Shown here in pieces: positions 34,030 through 41,546 of a stretch of 64,000 nucleotides of DNA. The position numbers were made by a program, and so were the translations under genes. The stretch covers positions 18,082 to 82,081 of the forward strand of contig JAJPYE010000009.1 in the NCBI GenBank assembly GCA_021205095.1, read 5' to 3'. The DNA comes from Oscillospiraceae bacterium (GTDB lineage: Bacteria; Bacillota; Clostridia; Oscillospirales; Oscillospiraceae). The notes under the pieces are model-generated. The model did no database searches. It was not told where the DNA came from and worked only from the letters and a program-made list of their open reading frames with translations. Each line of letters begins with the position of its first letter. Position 1 is the first letter of the stretch.

Positions 34030-35784
34030 TTACCTGTCAATCCGGCGATCCAGGTCGGCGTTAAAGCGGGACAGGCTCCTCTGCGTGTCGGACACGGCCT
34101 TCAAAAGCAGCTTCAGCTCCGTGTCGATGGTCTTGGCGGAGGCCTTAATATCTCCGTCCAGCGAGTTGACGGTTTTGGGCATAGCCCGGAGGGATTGCGT
34201 TACGCTGGTGACGACGGCGGAGGTGTGGTTCAGGCTGTCGTTCAAATGAGCCAGGCTGTCGTCCATCTGGGCCAGGCTGTCGCTGATGCTGCGGGACATG
34301 ACCCCGTCCAAATCCCCGGCGGCCCGCTCCAGCCGCGCGGCGGCGGCATTGATGTCTGTGGTGACGGCCCCGGCCATCTCCTTCACGGACTGAGCGGCGT
34401 TCGCCATCTGACGGCCCGCTTCCACGGCCTGCTGAGAGCTGGCGGTCTGGGCGGTCTCCATCTGGTTGGCCATGCGCTGAATGGCCTGGGCCACTGTCAG
34501 GCTCTTGTCCATGCTGTCGGCAGCGGACTGGGCGGCGGCGGACAGGGAACGCACCAGGGCGTCCTCCGTCTCGTGGTGCTGCCGGTAATCCTCCATAAAG
34601 CTCTCCATTCCCTGCACTACCGCAGTCTGCGCACCGGTCAGGGCCTGGATGGTGTCCGTATAGGCGGACATGGCCTTGACCATGTCCTGGCAGTATGCCT
34701 GGGTCTGGGCCAGATCCCGGCCCGTCTTGCCAATGCTGTCGGACATGGTGCGGAAGCTGTCGATGGTGTCCTTTTCCCAGCGGGTCAGATCCTCCGTCCG
34801 GGCCTTGAGCTGCACGAAAATACTGCCCATGGCGGTGTTCATGTTCTCCAAAAAGTAACGAACCACCTTGTCCATGCCTGCGCGCTGATCCTCAATGGAC
34901 ACAGTGACATAGTTTTCCACGCTGTCCTGAAGCTTTTGCACCATAGGCTGCATCAGAGTGATGATAGACTCGCTGACCTGCTCGCCAACGCTGGCGCCGA
35001 AGCGCTCCAGGGAGGCGTTCTGCTCCGCCTGCATACGGAGCATGGCGTTTTCCGCCGCGTGTTCATTGCTGGGACGCACCCGCTCGGTGTAGACGTCCTG
35101 GAAATCCCGAAGAGCCTGCACGCTGCTGCGGACAAGATTTTTATAAACCAGGTTAAACAGCAAAGAATAAATCAGACCGAAAATAGAGGTCAAAAAGGCG
35201 ATCTTAATGCCCGCCATCAGCGCCTGGGTGCTGGACTGCATCAGGTCTACGGAGGAGGCGTCAAAATTCCGCAGGCCGTACACCAGGCCGATAAAGGTGA
35301 ACAGAATACCGAGACCGCTCATAATGCCACCAAGCTGATCGCAGAAGGGCTTGTTCACCGCATCGTATATGACATTCTCATCGATGTAGTCCTCAATATC
35401 GCAGTCGGCGGTCAGGGTGTTCTGCCTTTGCAGACGCTGCGTCTCCTGGATATAGGAAGCATACCGCTCGTCCAGACGGCGGCAGCCGAAGGGGGCGATG
35501 TCCCGGCTGTATCGGTTCCACAGAGTTTTCTGATCCTCCCCAGAGGATTGGATGTCCCGCGTTACGGAATCCAGCGCCCATACGGTTTTGGCCAGGGGAC
35601 GGGCGCAGGTTTCAAAATAGATGACCAGAAACAGGACGGCGATGGCGTCGAAGGCCATGTTGATGGCAAAATCCACCCAGTTATCGCCGGTGTGGGTCAT
35701 AAAAAACACGCCCAGGGAGATGACGAATACCAAAAGAAACAGCAATCGGCTAAGCAGATTCCAGGTCTTAATGTGTTTTCCCAT
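34030..35784 (-). CDS. MotA/TolQ/ExbB-family channel with long coiled tail, ZorA-like
   Basis: A 584-residue protein. Two N-terminal spans lie in residues 8-60 and two further spans near 150-215 (GGIMSGLGILFTFIGLVYGL and AGIKIAFLTSIFGLIYSLLF), the conserved proton-channel core of MotA/TolQ/ZorA proteins. Residues 230-584 form a very long Gln/Ala/Asp-rich helical tail reminiscent of methyl-accepting proteins, as in ZorA. The gene heads a two-gene unit with the MotB-like partner, and its promoter is shared symmetrically with nfo. It may belong to a stand-alone ZorAB-type system; the usual ZorC, ZorD or ZorE partners are absent nearby. Confidence 0.82.
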   Translation of the reverse strand: MGKHIKTWNLLSRLLFLLVFVISLGVFFMTHTGDNWVDFAINMAFDAIAVLFLVIYFETCARPLAKTVWALDSVTRDIQSSGEDQKTLWNRYSRDIAPFGCRRLDERYASYIQETQRLQRQNTLTADCDIEDYIDENVIYDAVNKPFCDQLGGIMSGLGILFTFIGLVYGLRNFDASSVDLMQSSTQALMAGIKIAFLTSIFGLIYSLLFNLVYKNLVRSSVQALRDFQDVYTERVRPSNEHAAENAMLRMQAEQNASLERFGASVGEQVSESIITLMQPMVQKLQDSVENYVTVSIEDQRAGMDKVVRYFLENMNTAMGSIFVQLKARTEDLTRWEKDTIDSFRTMSDSIGKTGRDLAQTQAYCQDMVKAMSAYTDTIQALTGAQTAVVQGMESFMEDYRQHHETEDALVRSLSAAAQSAADSMDKSLTVAQAIQRMANQMETAQTASSQQAVEAGRQMANAAQSVKEMAGAVTTDINAAAARLERAAGDLDGVMSRSISDSLAQMDDSLAHLNDSLNHTSAVVTSVTQSLRAMPKTVNSLDGDIKASAKTIDTELKLLLKAVSDTQRSLSRFNADLDRRIDR

Positions 35785-35861
35785 AATGATAGTTTCCTCC
35801 CGTTTGGTTGATTTTGCGGGGTGCGTCCTTTCGATGCAGAAGCGGAAAATCCGCTTTCTTT

Positions 35862-35891
35862 ATTGTATCACATTTGGCAATATGGTACAAT
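35862..35891. promoter_or_regulatory. Symmetric divergent promoter for the ZorAB-like pair and nfo
   Basis: Plus strand: TTGTAT (35863-35868), 17 bases, TACAAT (35886-35891). Minus strand: TTGTAC (35885-35890), 17 bases, TACAAT (35862-35867). The same two hexamer regions thus serve as -35 for one direction and -10 for the other. An ATGAAAT motif also repeats at 11-base steps near 35950-35975. The rest of the 35785-36038 gap holds no gene. Confidence 0.65.
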
Positions 35892-36038
35892 GGATAATAA
35901 TACAGGGGGTACGACGCCCCGTCCCGCCCTTCTATGGTACGGCGAAATTATGAAATTAGTATGAAATCATCATGAGTTCCGGCAAAATTTCAGAAAAACC
36001 GGCGATTCATGGAAAAATATGAAAAGCGAGGAGAGATT

Positions 36039-36881
36039 ATGTTCCGAATTGGATGTCATATATCCGCTGCCGGAGGTTATCTGGCTATGGGAAAACGGGC
36101 AGACGCCCTGGGGGGCAACACCTTTGCCTTCTTCACCAGAAATCCGCGTGGCGGTGCGGCCAAGGCCATTGACCCGGCGGATGTAGCCGCGTTTGCGGAT
36201 TTCTGCCGGGAAAAGGACATAGACCGTCTGGTGGCCCATGCGCCCTATACCTTAAACCCCTGCGCGGCCAAGGAAAACGTCCGGGAATTTGCTCTGATGA
36301 CCTTTCAGGACGACCTGCAGCGGATGGAAAACACCCCCGGCCAATACTATAACTTTCACCCCGGCAGCCATGTGGGCCAGGGGATAGAGGTGGGCATCGA
36401 AAAGACGGCGGAGGTACTCAACCAGGTGCTGTTTCCCACCATGACCACCACCGTCCTGCTGGAGACCATGGCCGGAAAGGGCAGCGAACTGGGGGGCCGC
36501 TTTGAAGAGCTGCGGGCCATCATTGACCGGGTGGAGCTGAACGACAAGCTGGGTGTCTGCCTGGATACCTGCCACATCTGGGACGGGGGCTATGACGTGG
36601 TGAACAACCTGGACGGGGTGCTGACGGAATTTGACCGGGTCATCGGCCTGGACAGGCTGAAGGCTGTCCATCTCAACAACAGCAAAAATCCCCTGGGCGC
36701 GAAAAAGGACCGGCACGCAAAGCTTCTGGAGGGGGTGTTCCCCCTGGAGGCCATTGCACGCATTGTCACCCACCCTGTGCTGGAGAATCTGCCCTTTATC
36801 CTGGAGACTCCCAACGAGGAGGAGGGCTACGCGGAGGAGATCGCCCTCTGCCGCCGCCTCCATGAGGGCGGGAACGCATAG
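36039..36881 (+). CDS. nfo: Endonuclease IV (deoxyribonuclease IV)
   Basis: A 280-residue AP endonuclease with a TIM-barrel fold. Family motifs include GCHISAAGGY at the start, NFHPGSHVGQGIEVGI and VLLETMAGKGSELGG. LGVCLDTCHIWDGGYD and KAVHLNNSKNPLGAKKDRH follow, with the zinc-binding His, Glu and Asp residues present. It incises abasic sites in base excision repair. The ATG at 36039 has GAGGAGAG upstream and is preferred to 36009. The divergent promoter at 35863-35891 probably drives it. Confidence 0.95.
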   Translation: MFRIGCHISAAGGYLAMGKRADALGGNTFAFFTRNPRGGAAKAIDPADVAAFADFCREKDIDRLVAHAPYTLNPCAAKENVREFALMTFQDDLQRMENTPGQYYNFHPGSHVGQGIEVGIEKTAEVLNQVLFPTMTTTVLLETMAGKGSELGGRFEELRAIIDRVELNDKLGVCLDTCHIWDGGYDVVNNLDGVLTEFDRVIGLDRLKAVHLNNSKNPLGAKKDRHAKLLEGVFPLEAIARIVTHPVLENLPFILETPNEEEGYAEEIALCRRLHEGGNA

Positions 36882-36923
36882 AAGCTCCCATCCCCGGCCA
36901 AACTAAGGCGCGGGTGATGAAAT

Positions 36924-37142
36924 GTGAAGAAGAATTATGTAAACGGAGAAGACGTTCCCCTGGGCTTCGGCATGGCGCTGGCCCAAAATCCGGACGCCAT
37001 GGATGTATTCGCAGGGCTGACAGAGGCGCAGCGGCGGCAGGTGGTGGAAAAAACGGGCCGCATCCGTTCCAGGGAGGAAATGCGCTCCTATGTGGATTCT
37101 CTGGTGGATCCAGGCTGGCAGCCGGACTCCGCAAAGTCCTGA
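36924..37142 (+). CDS. Small conserved-looking protein of unknown function
   Basis: A 72-residue protein from a GTG at 36924. It has VPLGFGMALAQNPDAMDVFAGLTEAQRRQVVEKT followed by a charged helix (SREEMRSYVDSLV). The Ala-x-Leu-x-Glu-x-x-Arg pattern resembles the C-terminal helix motif of YdeI/OmdA-type proteins, but the match is weak. It follows nfo by 42 bases on the same strand. The ribosome site is poor (GGGTGATG). I cannot assign a role. Confidence 0.5.
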   Translation: MKKNYVNGEDVPLGFGMALAQNPDAMDVFAGLTEAQRRQVVEKTGRIRSREEMRSYVDSLVDPGWQPDSAKS

Positions 37143-37213
37143 AGGACGTTGCGGAGGAGAGGCGGCCTGTGACTCCAGGCGATTCGCTTCAGGCCGCTGA
37201 ATCTCTACAGACG

Positions 37214-37246
37214 AAAAAAGGGGATGGTTATTTTCAAACCATCCCC
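37214..37246 (-). terminator. Terminator of the SGEAS-repeat secreted protein gene
   Basis: On the minus strand GGGGATGGTT pairs with AACCATCCCC around a 7-base loop and is followed by six T residues. It lies 24 bases after the stop at 37271. Confidence 0.85.
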
Positions 37247-37270
37247 CAATTTTATGCGTGGAGTAAGGAT

Positions 37271-38776
37271 TCAGCCCATGCTGGCCTCGCCGGAGGCAGC
37301 CTCCGCAGAGGCTGTAGCTTCAGCGGGGGTCAGGACGATTTCGCCCTCGTAGGTTCCGGCGACGATTTCGGTCTCTACCCCGTCCACGGTCATAACGCCG
37401 GTGATGGTGGAGGTCTCGTCGATGGTCAGGCCCAGAAGGGTGCTTTCCTCCGTGACGACCCAGGAGGAGCCGTCGGTCAGGGTCAGGTAGGCGCCGTGAA
37501 CGGTCTCATAGGTCTCGTCCAGGGCGTAGTCCGTGAAGCCCTCTGCCTCGGCTGCTTCGTTCCAGTGGGCGCAGTCGTAATAGTTGATCGCCCCGGTCAG
37601 GGAGGCGGCGGACAGGGTCAGGTACAGATCCCGCTGGTAGTCCTCGTGGATCACATCGCCGGTCACGGCCATGTCCGTCATGGTGACGGAGACGCCGGGG
37701 TAGTATTCCCCGTCGGGGACGGCGTTCATAAAGCCGGTGTCGTTGTTATAGACCGTGTGGATGACGGCCCCGGTGCCGTTTTCGTCGGCGATGAGCTGGG
37801 AGTCGGTGAGCTGGATGTCGGTGTTGGTACTCTTGATCAGAATGACGCTGCCGGCGGTGTGGTCGATGTAGGCCTGCTTCTGCTCCTCATATTCCACACC
37901 CTGATCCAGGGACAGGTCGGTAGTCAGAATACTGCCGTTTACGGTGATTTCCGTGGCGTACAGGGGCAGCTCCTCCTCGGAATAGCCCTCATATTCCCAA
38001 TAAGGGGGCAGGTTTACGCTGTGAATCATCAGAGCGTTCCGGCCACCGGCGATGGTGCTGCCCAGGGTCTTGTCCTCCTGGGGAGTCATGTCCTCCTCGG
38101 TCAGGTATTCGGCCACGTCCTCGTCCGCCTCGCCATCGGCGATGGTGCCGATAACCACCCGGCCATAGGTGCCGGAGATAATGCCGATTTCCGCGGACTG
38201 GATGGTGGAGCCGTAGACCAGCAGATTGCAGAACAGGTCAGAGTAGGCCCCGTAGCCCCCCTCGGTAGTGATGGCGGTGGAGCCGTAGGCATAAAGACTA
38301 AGCTCGGTCTGGCCCTCCTCGGTCACAGGCTCCGCCCCGTCGGTGGAAAGAGCCGCCCAGTTCTGGGATACGATGGTGGAGTTGATATAGAAGCTGTGGG
38401 CCTGGCCCAGGGCCAGGGTGGTGCGGATGCTCCCGGCCACCAGCAGGTTTCCGGGGTTGCCGGTCAGCGGCTCGGTTTCGGCGGTGGTGCTGCCCTCCAC
38501 ATAGGAGTTGCGGACGACCACCACGGAGTCGCCGGAGTTCTGGATGGCGGTGCCGTCCACGGCGGTGATGGTCTCTCCGTCGATGACCTCCACGCCGCTG
38601 GTGATGGTGATGGAGTCCTCATTGGTGATGATATCCGTCAGACCGTCGGTCAGGTCGTTGGAGGCCTCCCCGGAGGCTTCCCCGGACGCCTCCCCGGAGG
38701 CGAAGGCGCCGCAGCCCAGCCCCAGGCAAAGGGCCAGAGACAGCAGCAGAGACAGCAGTGCCTTGAAATGCTTCAT
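37271..38776 (-). CDS. Secreted SGEAS-repeat, beta-helix-like protein
   Basis: A 501-residue exported protein. A signal peptide covers residues 1-26 (KHFKALLSLLLSLALCLGLG, then GAFA). A mature N-terminal tract of SGEA repeats follows, and a similar SAEAASGEAS tract ends the protein. The body has many short Val/Ile/Thr beta segments with repeated turns (such as GSTIQSAEIGI), like a right-handed beta helix or pectate-lyase-like adhesin. It is strongly acidic and has few cysteines. No sortase signal is visible. A role in surface attachment or an exopolymer is possible; I do not recognise a catalytic motif. Confidence 0.7.
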   Translation of the reverse strand: MKHFKALLSLLLSLALCLGLGCGAFASGEASGEASGEASNDLTDGLTDIITNEDSITITSGVEVIDGETITAVDGTAIQNSGDSVVVVRNSYVEGSTTAETEPLTGNPGNLLVAGSIRTTLALGQAHSFYINSTIVSQNWAALSTDGAEPVTEEGQTELSLYAYGSTAITTEGGYGAYSDLFCNLLVYGSTIQSAEIGIISGTYGRVVIGTIADGEADEDVAEYLTEEDMTPQEDKTLGSTIAGGRNALMIHSVNLPPYWEYEGYSEEELPLYATEITVNGSILTTDLSLDQGVEYEEQKQAYIDHTAGSVILIKSTNTDIQLTDSQLIADENGTGAVIHTVYNNDTGFMNAVPDGEYYPGVSVTMTDMAVTGDVIHEDYQRDLYLTLSAASLTGAINYYDCAHWNEAAEAEGFTDYALDETYETVHGAYLTLTDGSSWVVTEESTLLGLTIDETSTITGVMTVDGVETEIVAGTYEGEIVLTPAEATASAEAASGEASMG

Positions 38777-38805
38777 GTGATATTCTCCTCGTATTGTAAG
38801 GTATG

Positions 38806-38835
38806 ATTATAGTATAACATAGATTGGGATTACAA
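38806..38835 (-). promoter_or_regulatory. Promoter of the SGEAS-repeat protein gene
   Basis: Minus-strand TTGTAA (38830-38835) and TATAAT (38806-38811) with an 18-base spacer, about 30 bases before the ATG at 38776. Confidence 0.65.
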
Positions 38836-38878
38836 GGAGCATAAATGTAGACACCATGCAAAGAAGTTGAGATAGACG

Positions 38879-40918
38879 CTACAGAAGTTGCCGGTAATAC
38901 AGCCCTCCGGTGCGGGGCAGGGCGGAGGGACGGCCTTCCAGAAATTCCCCGATGACCTGGCCCCGGCGGTCGTTGTCCTCGTCGGTGAAGTACAAAAGCC
39001 GGAAATCCCCTGGGTCGTCCCGGTCTCCTATGTGGAGGGGGACGCTGTTGAGAAGGGTGGAATACCGCCGCCGGTCACATTCCACGGGAAAGACCACGCC
39101 CCGGCGGTCTGTCAGGGTTCCGTGGCCGCCGCAGGACGCGCAGCCCATGCTAGCTTTGACCGGGCAGCTCCGAAACCGCATGAGCGGCAGCCGCCCATAG
39201 GCGACCAGTCCCAGGGGGATGGAGCCGCCCAGTCGCCGCAGCTTTTCCATAGGCAGCTCAAAGGAGGCGGTCAGGCTGGTCAAACCCAGGGCCTCGTAAA
39301 AATCCACGGTCTGGGTGTTGGTCACGTTCAGCCCCCAGCCGCCCCGGACGGTCAGACCCAGGCGTTTTCCCAGGGGGATGCCGTATATATTATCTGTCCA
39401 GATTTCCGTCAGCCCAGCCTCCTTCAGCAGCCGAAGCCGGGCCTCCAGGGCCTCCTCGTCCCCCGGAAAGAGGAGAGCGGGAAGCTGGGCCGTGAGCCGT
39501 GGGCCGTATCGGGCCAGAAGGGCCGGGGTGATAGCCTCCACCGGCAGAAGCAGCCGGGCAAGGGAATCCAGATGGGGCGTCGCTTCAAGCCGGGCGGCGT
39601 CGGGAAACCTGGCCCACAGGGGAGAGGGGGCATGGGTCTCGCGGAATATGATGGGAACCGGTCTGTAATCCCCCCGCTCCGGCGCGGGAGCCGCGGCCCG
39701 TATCTCGTCCAGTTCCTCCAATGCCTGACGGCGCAGGGCGTTCAGAGCGGCGGCGGACATGGTCAGGCCGGCATCCAGGTGAACATTCAGATGGTTTACA
39801 TAATATTGTGTATTCCCTGTTTTCTCCAGGCTCCGCCCGGCTGTGGCCTCGTCCAGTGACCGGGTGCGGGCCGCCTCCGGGGCGGGGCCGGGGACGGTCA
39901 GGGTGTTTTCTCCGTCGGAAACGGCCAGACGGCTGCCCTGGGCGGTCATGGAAAAGGCCATATTCACCGGCACCAGGGGTGTTTCCCGCCGGTAAAGGGC
40001 GGCAAGGCTCCCCAGCACCGCCTCGGCGCTGGCTGCGTCCGCTTCCGTCCGATGGCCGAACATGGCCCGGTTCCGCTGGCCGGTGAGATACCCGTCGGTG
40101 AAGCCGCTGCGGGAGAACACCGCCTCCAGGGTCTTCTGGTCGTATGGCTCCCCGGCGCGGGCTTTTTTGCAGGCGGTGACGGCGGCGGCCACGTATTCGG
40201 GCCGCTTCATCCGGCCCTCGATTTTCAGGGTATGCACCCCCGCCTGGCGCAGCTCGTCCATGTGGGCCAGCAGGGACATATCCTTCAGGGACAGGGCGTA
40301 GTCCCGCCCACCGCAGCGCCAGTTGAGGCGGCAGGGCTGGGCGCACAGGCCCCGGTTCCCGCTCCGGCCTCCCAGCATGGCGGAGAGATAGCAGGCCCCG
40401 GAAAGGCTCATGCAGTGGGCCCCGTGGACGAAAGCCTCCGCCGGGATGGACACGGTGGCGCAGATGTCCCCCATCTCCTCCGCCGTCAGCTCTCTTGCCA
40501 GGACAAAGCTGTCAAAGCCTGCGTCCTGCAAAAATCTGGCCCCGTCCCGATTGTGTACCGCCGTCTGGGTGGAGGCCACCCGATGCAGGCCAGGCCAGCG
40601 CTTCTGAAACAGCCGCAAGGCGGCCATGTCCTGCAAAATAACGCCATATACCCCGGCCTGGGCAATTTGCTCCGCCGTCTCCTCCAGGGAGGGCTGCTCC
40701 TCGTCCAGCACCAGGGTATTGACTGTCACATATAGCTTTACATTCCGCGCCCGGCAGTACCGGGCGGCCTGGGCCAGACCGGCCCCGTCGAAGTTGGCGG
40801 CGTTTTGCCGGGCGTTGAAGCGGGGCAGACCCAGATATACCGCCTCCGCCCCGCAGCGCACTGCCGCCACAAGCTGCTCCTGCCCCCCGGCAGGGGCCAA
40901 TATCTCCGGCATAGCCAT
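38879..40918 (-). CDS. U32 peptidase-family protein with C-terminal DUF3656-like domain
   Basis: A 679-residue protein of the U32 family (RlhA/YrrO/TrhP group). It has PEILAPAGGQEQL at residues 4-16 and AEAVYLG. The family cluster EAFVHGAHCMSLSGACYLSA with SGNRGLCAQPCR carries the conserved cysteines. The long C-terminal half fits the extended form with DUF3656. Members studied so far hydroxylate rRNA or tRNA using iron-sulfur cofactors and prephenate rather than cleaving collagen. The ATG at 40918 has GGAGG upstream. It follows tetR by 52 bases and may be read from the fatty acid operon. Confidence 0.88.
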   Translation of the reverse strand: MAMPEILAPAGGQEQLVAAVRCGAEAVYLGLPRFNARQNAANFDGAGLAQAARYCRARNVKLYVTVNTLVLDEEQPSLEETAEQIAQAGVYGVILQDMAALRLFQKRWPGLHRVASTQTAVHNRDGARFLQDAGFDSFVLARELTAEEMGDICATVSIPAEAFVHGAHCMSLSGACYLSAMLGGRSGNRGLCAQPCRLNWRCGGRDYALSLKDMSLLAHMDELRQAGVHTLKIEGRMKRPEYVAAAVTACKKARAGEPYDQKTLEAVFSRSGFTDGYLTGQRNRAMFGHRTEADAASAEAVLGSLAALYRRETPLVPVNMAFSMTAQGSRLAVSDGENTLTVPGPAPEAARTRSLDEATAGRSLEKTGNTQYYVNHLNVHLDAGLTMSAAALNALRRQALEELDEIRAAAPAPERGDYRPVPIIFRETHAPSPLWARFPDAARLEATPHLDSLARLLLPVEAITPALLARYGPRLTAQLPALLFPGDEEALEARLRLLKEAGLTEIWTDNIYGIPLGKRLGLTVRGGWGLNVTNTQTVDFYEALGLTSLTASFELPMEKLRRLGGSIPLGLVAYGRLPLMRFRSCPVKASMGCASCGGHGTLTDRRGVVFPVECDRRRYSTLLNSVPLHIGDRDDPGDFRLLYFTDEDNDRRGQVIGEFLEGRPSALPRTGGLYYRQLL

Positions 40919-40970
40919 CGGCAGTTGCCTCCGTTTGTGATATGAGTCAGGGCTTGCTTTTTAACATATT

Positions 40971-41546
40971 CTAGGGCAGGTCGAACTCCCGGTCGACCAT
41001 GTCCCGAAGCATTTCCAGCGAGTCTTCGTCATAGGCCAGCTCCCCGTTTTCAAACATCAGGGCCGCGCCGTACATCAGGGAGCGAAGGACGAATTTTTTG
41101 CGGATAAATACGTCCATCGGCATATTGACCTGCTCCCGGTATTTTTCCGCCGCCTCATTGGGAAGCCTGGACAGCTTGCTCCGCAGGCCCTGGTGTCTGC
41201 TGTCAAGGGAATCGTCCTTGATCATCAGCGCCGAGCGGAAGTGGGGATTTTCCACCAGAAAGCAGGTGTAGGTGACGAGCATCTCCGTGATCTGACGGCG
41301 GTAATCGTCGGGATAGGCCTCCAGAATGGTATGGAGCTTTTCATACCAAAGGGAGTAGTTATAGGAGATGATGGCCGCGATAAACTCGTTTTTGTTGACA
41401 AAATGCTTGTAGGGGGCGGCGGGGGACAGGCCGCAAGCCTCCGCCACCCGTCGGACGGAAAAATCCACAATGCCGTGCTGGTTCAGCTCCTGGACACCGG
41501 CCAGGAGAAGCTCCTGCTTTTTACTTTTTCTGTGTCCCTCCGCCAT
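40971..41546 (-). CDS. TetR/AcrR-family transcriptional regulator
   Basis: A 191-residue regulator. The N-terminal helix-turn-helix (FSVRRVAEACGLSPAAPYKHFVN, about residues 29-51) is of the TetR type and is followed by a helical ligand domain. The start overlaps the end of the acyl-CoA synthetase gene by 26 bases, so it is the last gene of the fatty acid operon. In that position it may sense acyl-CoA and repress the operon through the palindrome at 51348-51374. That link is an inference. No FapR or FabT gene is visible in the window. Confidence 0.85.
   Translation of the reverse strand: MAEGHRKSKKQELLLAGVQELNQHGIVDFSVRRVAEACGLSPAAPYKHFVNKNEFIAAIISYNYSLWYEKLHTILEAYPDDYRRQITEMLVTYTCFLVENPHFRSALMIKDDSLDSRHQGLRSKLSRLPNEAAEKYREQVNMPMDVFIRKKFVLRSLMYGAALMFENGELAYDEDSLEMLRDMVDREFDLP

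Noticed and set aside
33014-36881. Complete Zorya defence system
   Set aside because: ZorC, ZorD and ZorE-like genes are absent; the neighbours are nfo and the iron-sulfur flavoprotein unit.
36914-38806. 630-codon plus-strand frame across the SGEAS-repeat gene
   Set aside because: Gly/Val/Asp/His-rich shadow of a gene that has a signal peptide, promoter and terminator on the other strand.
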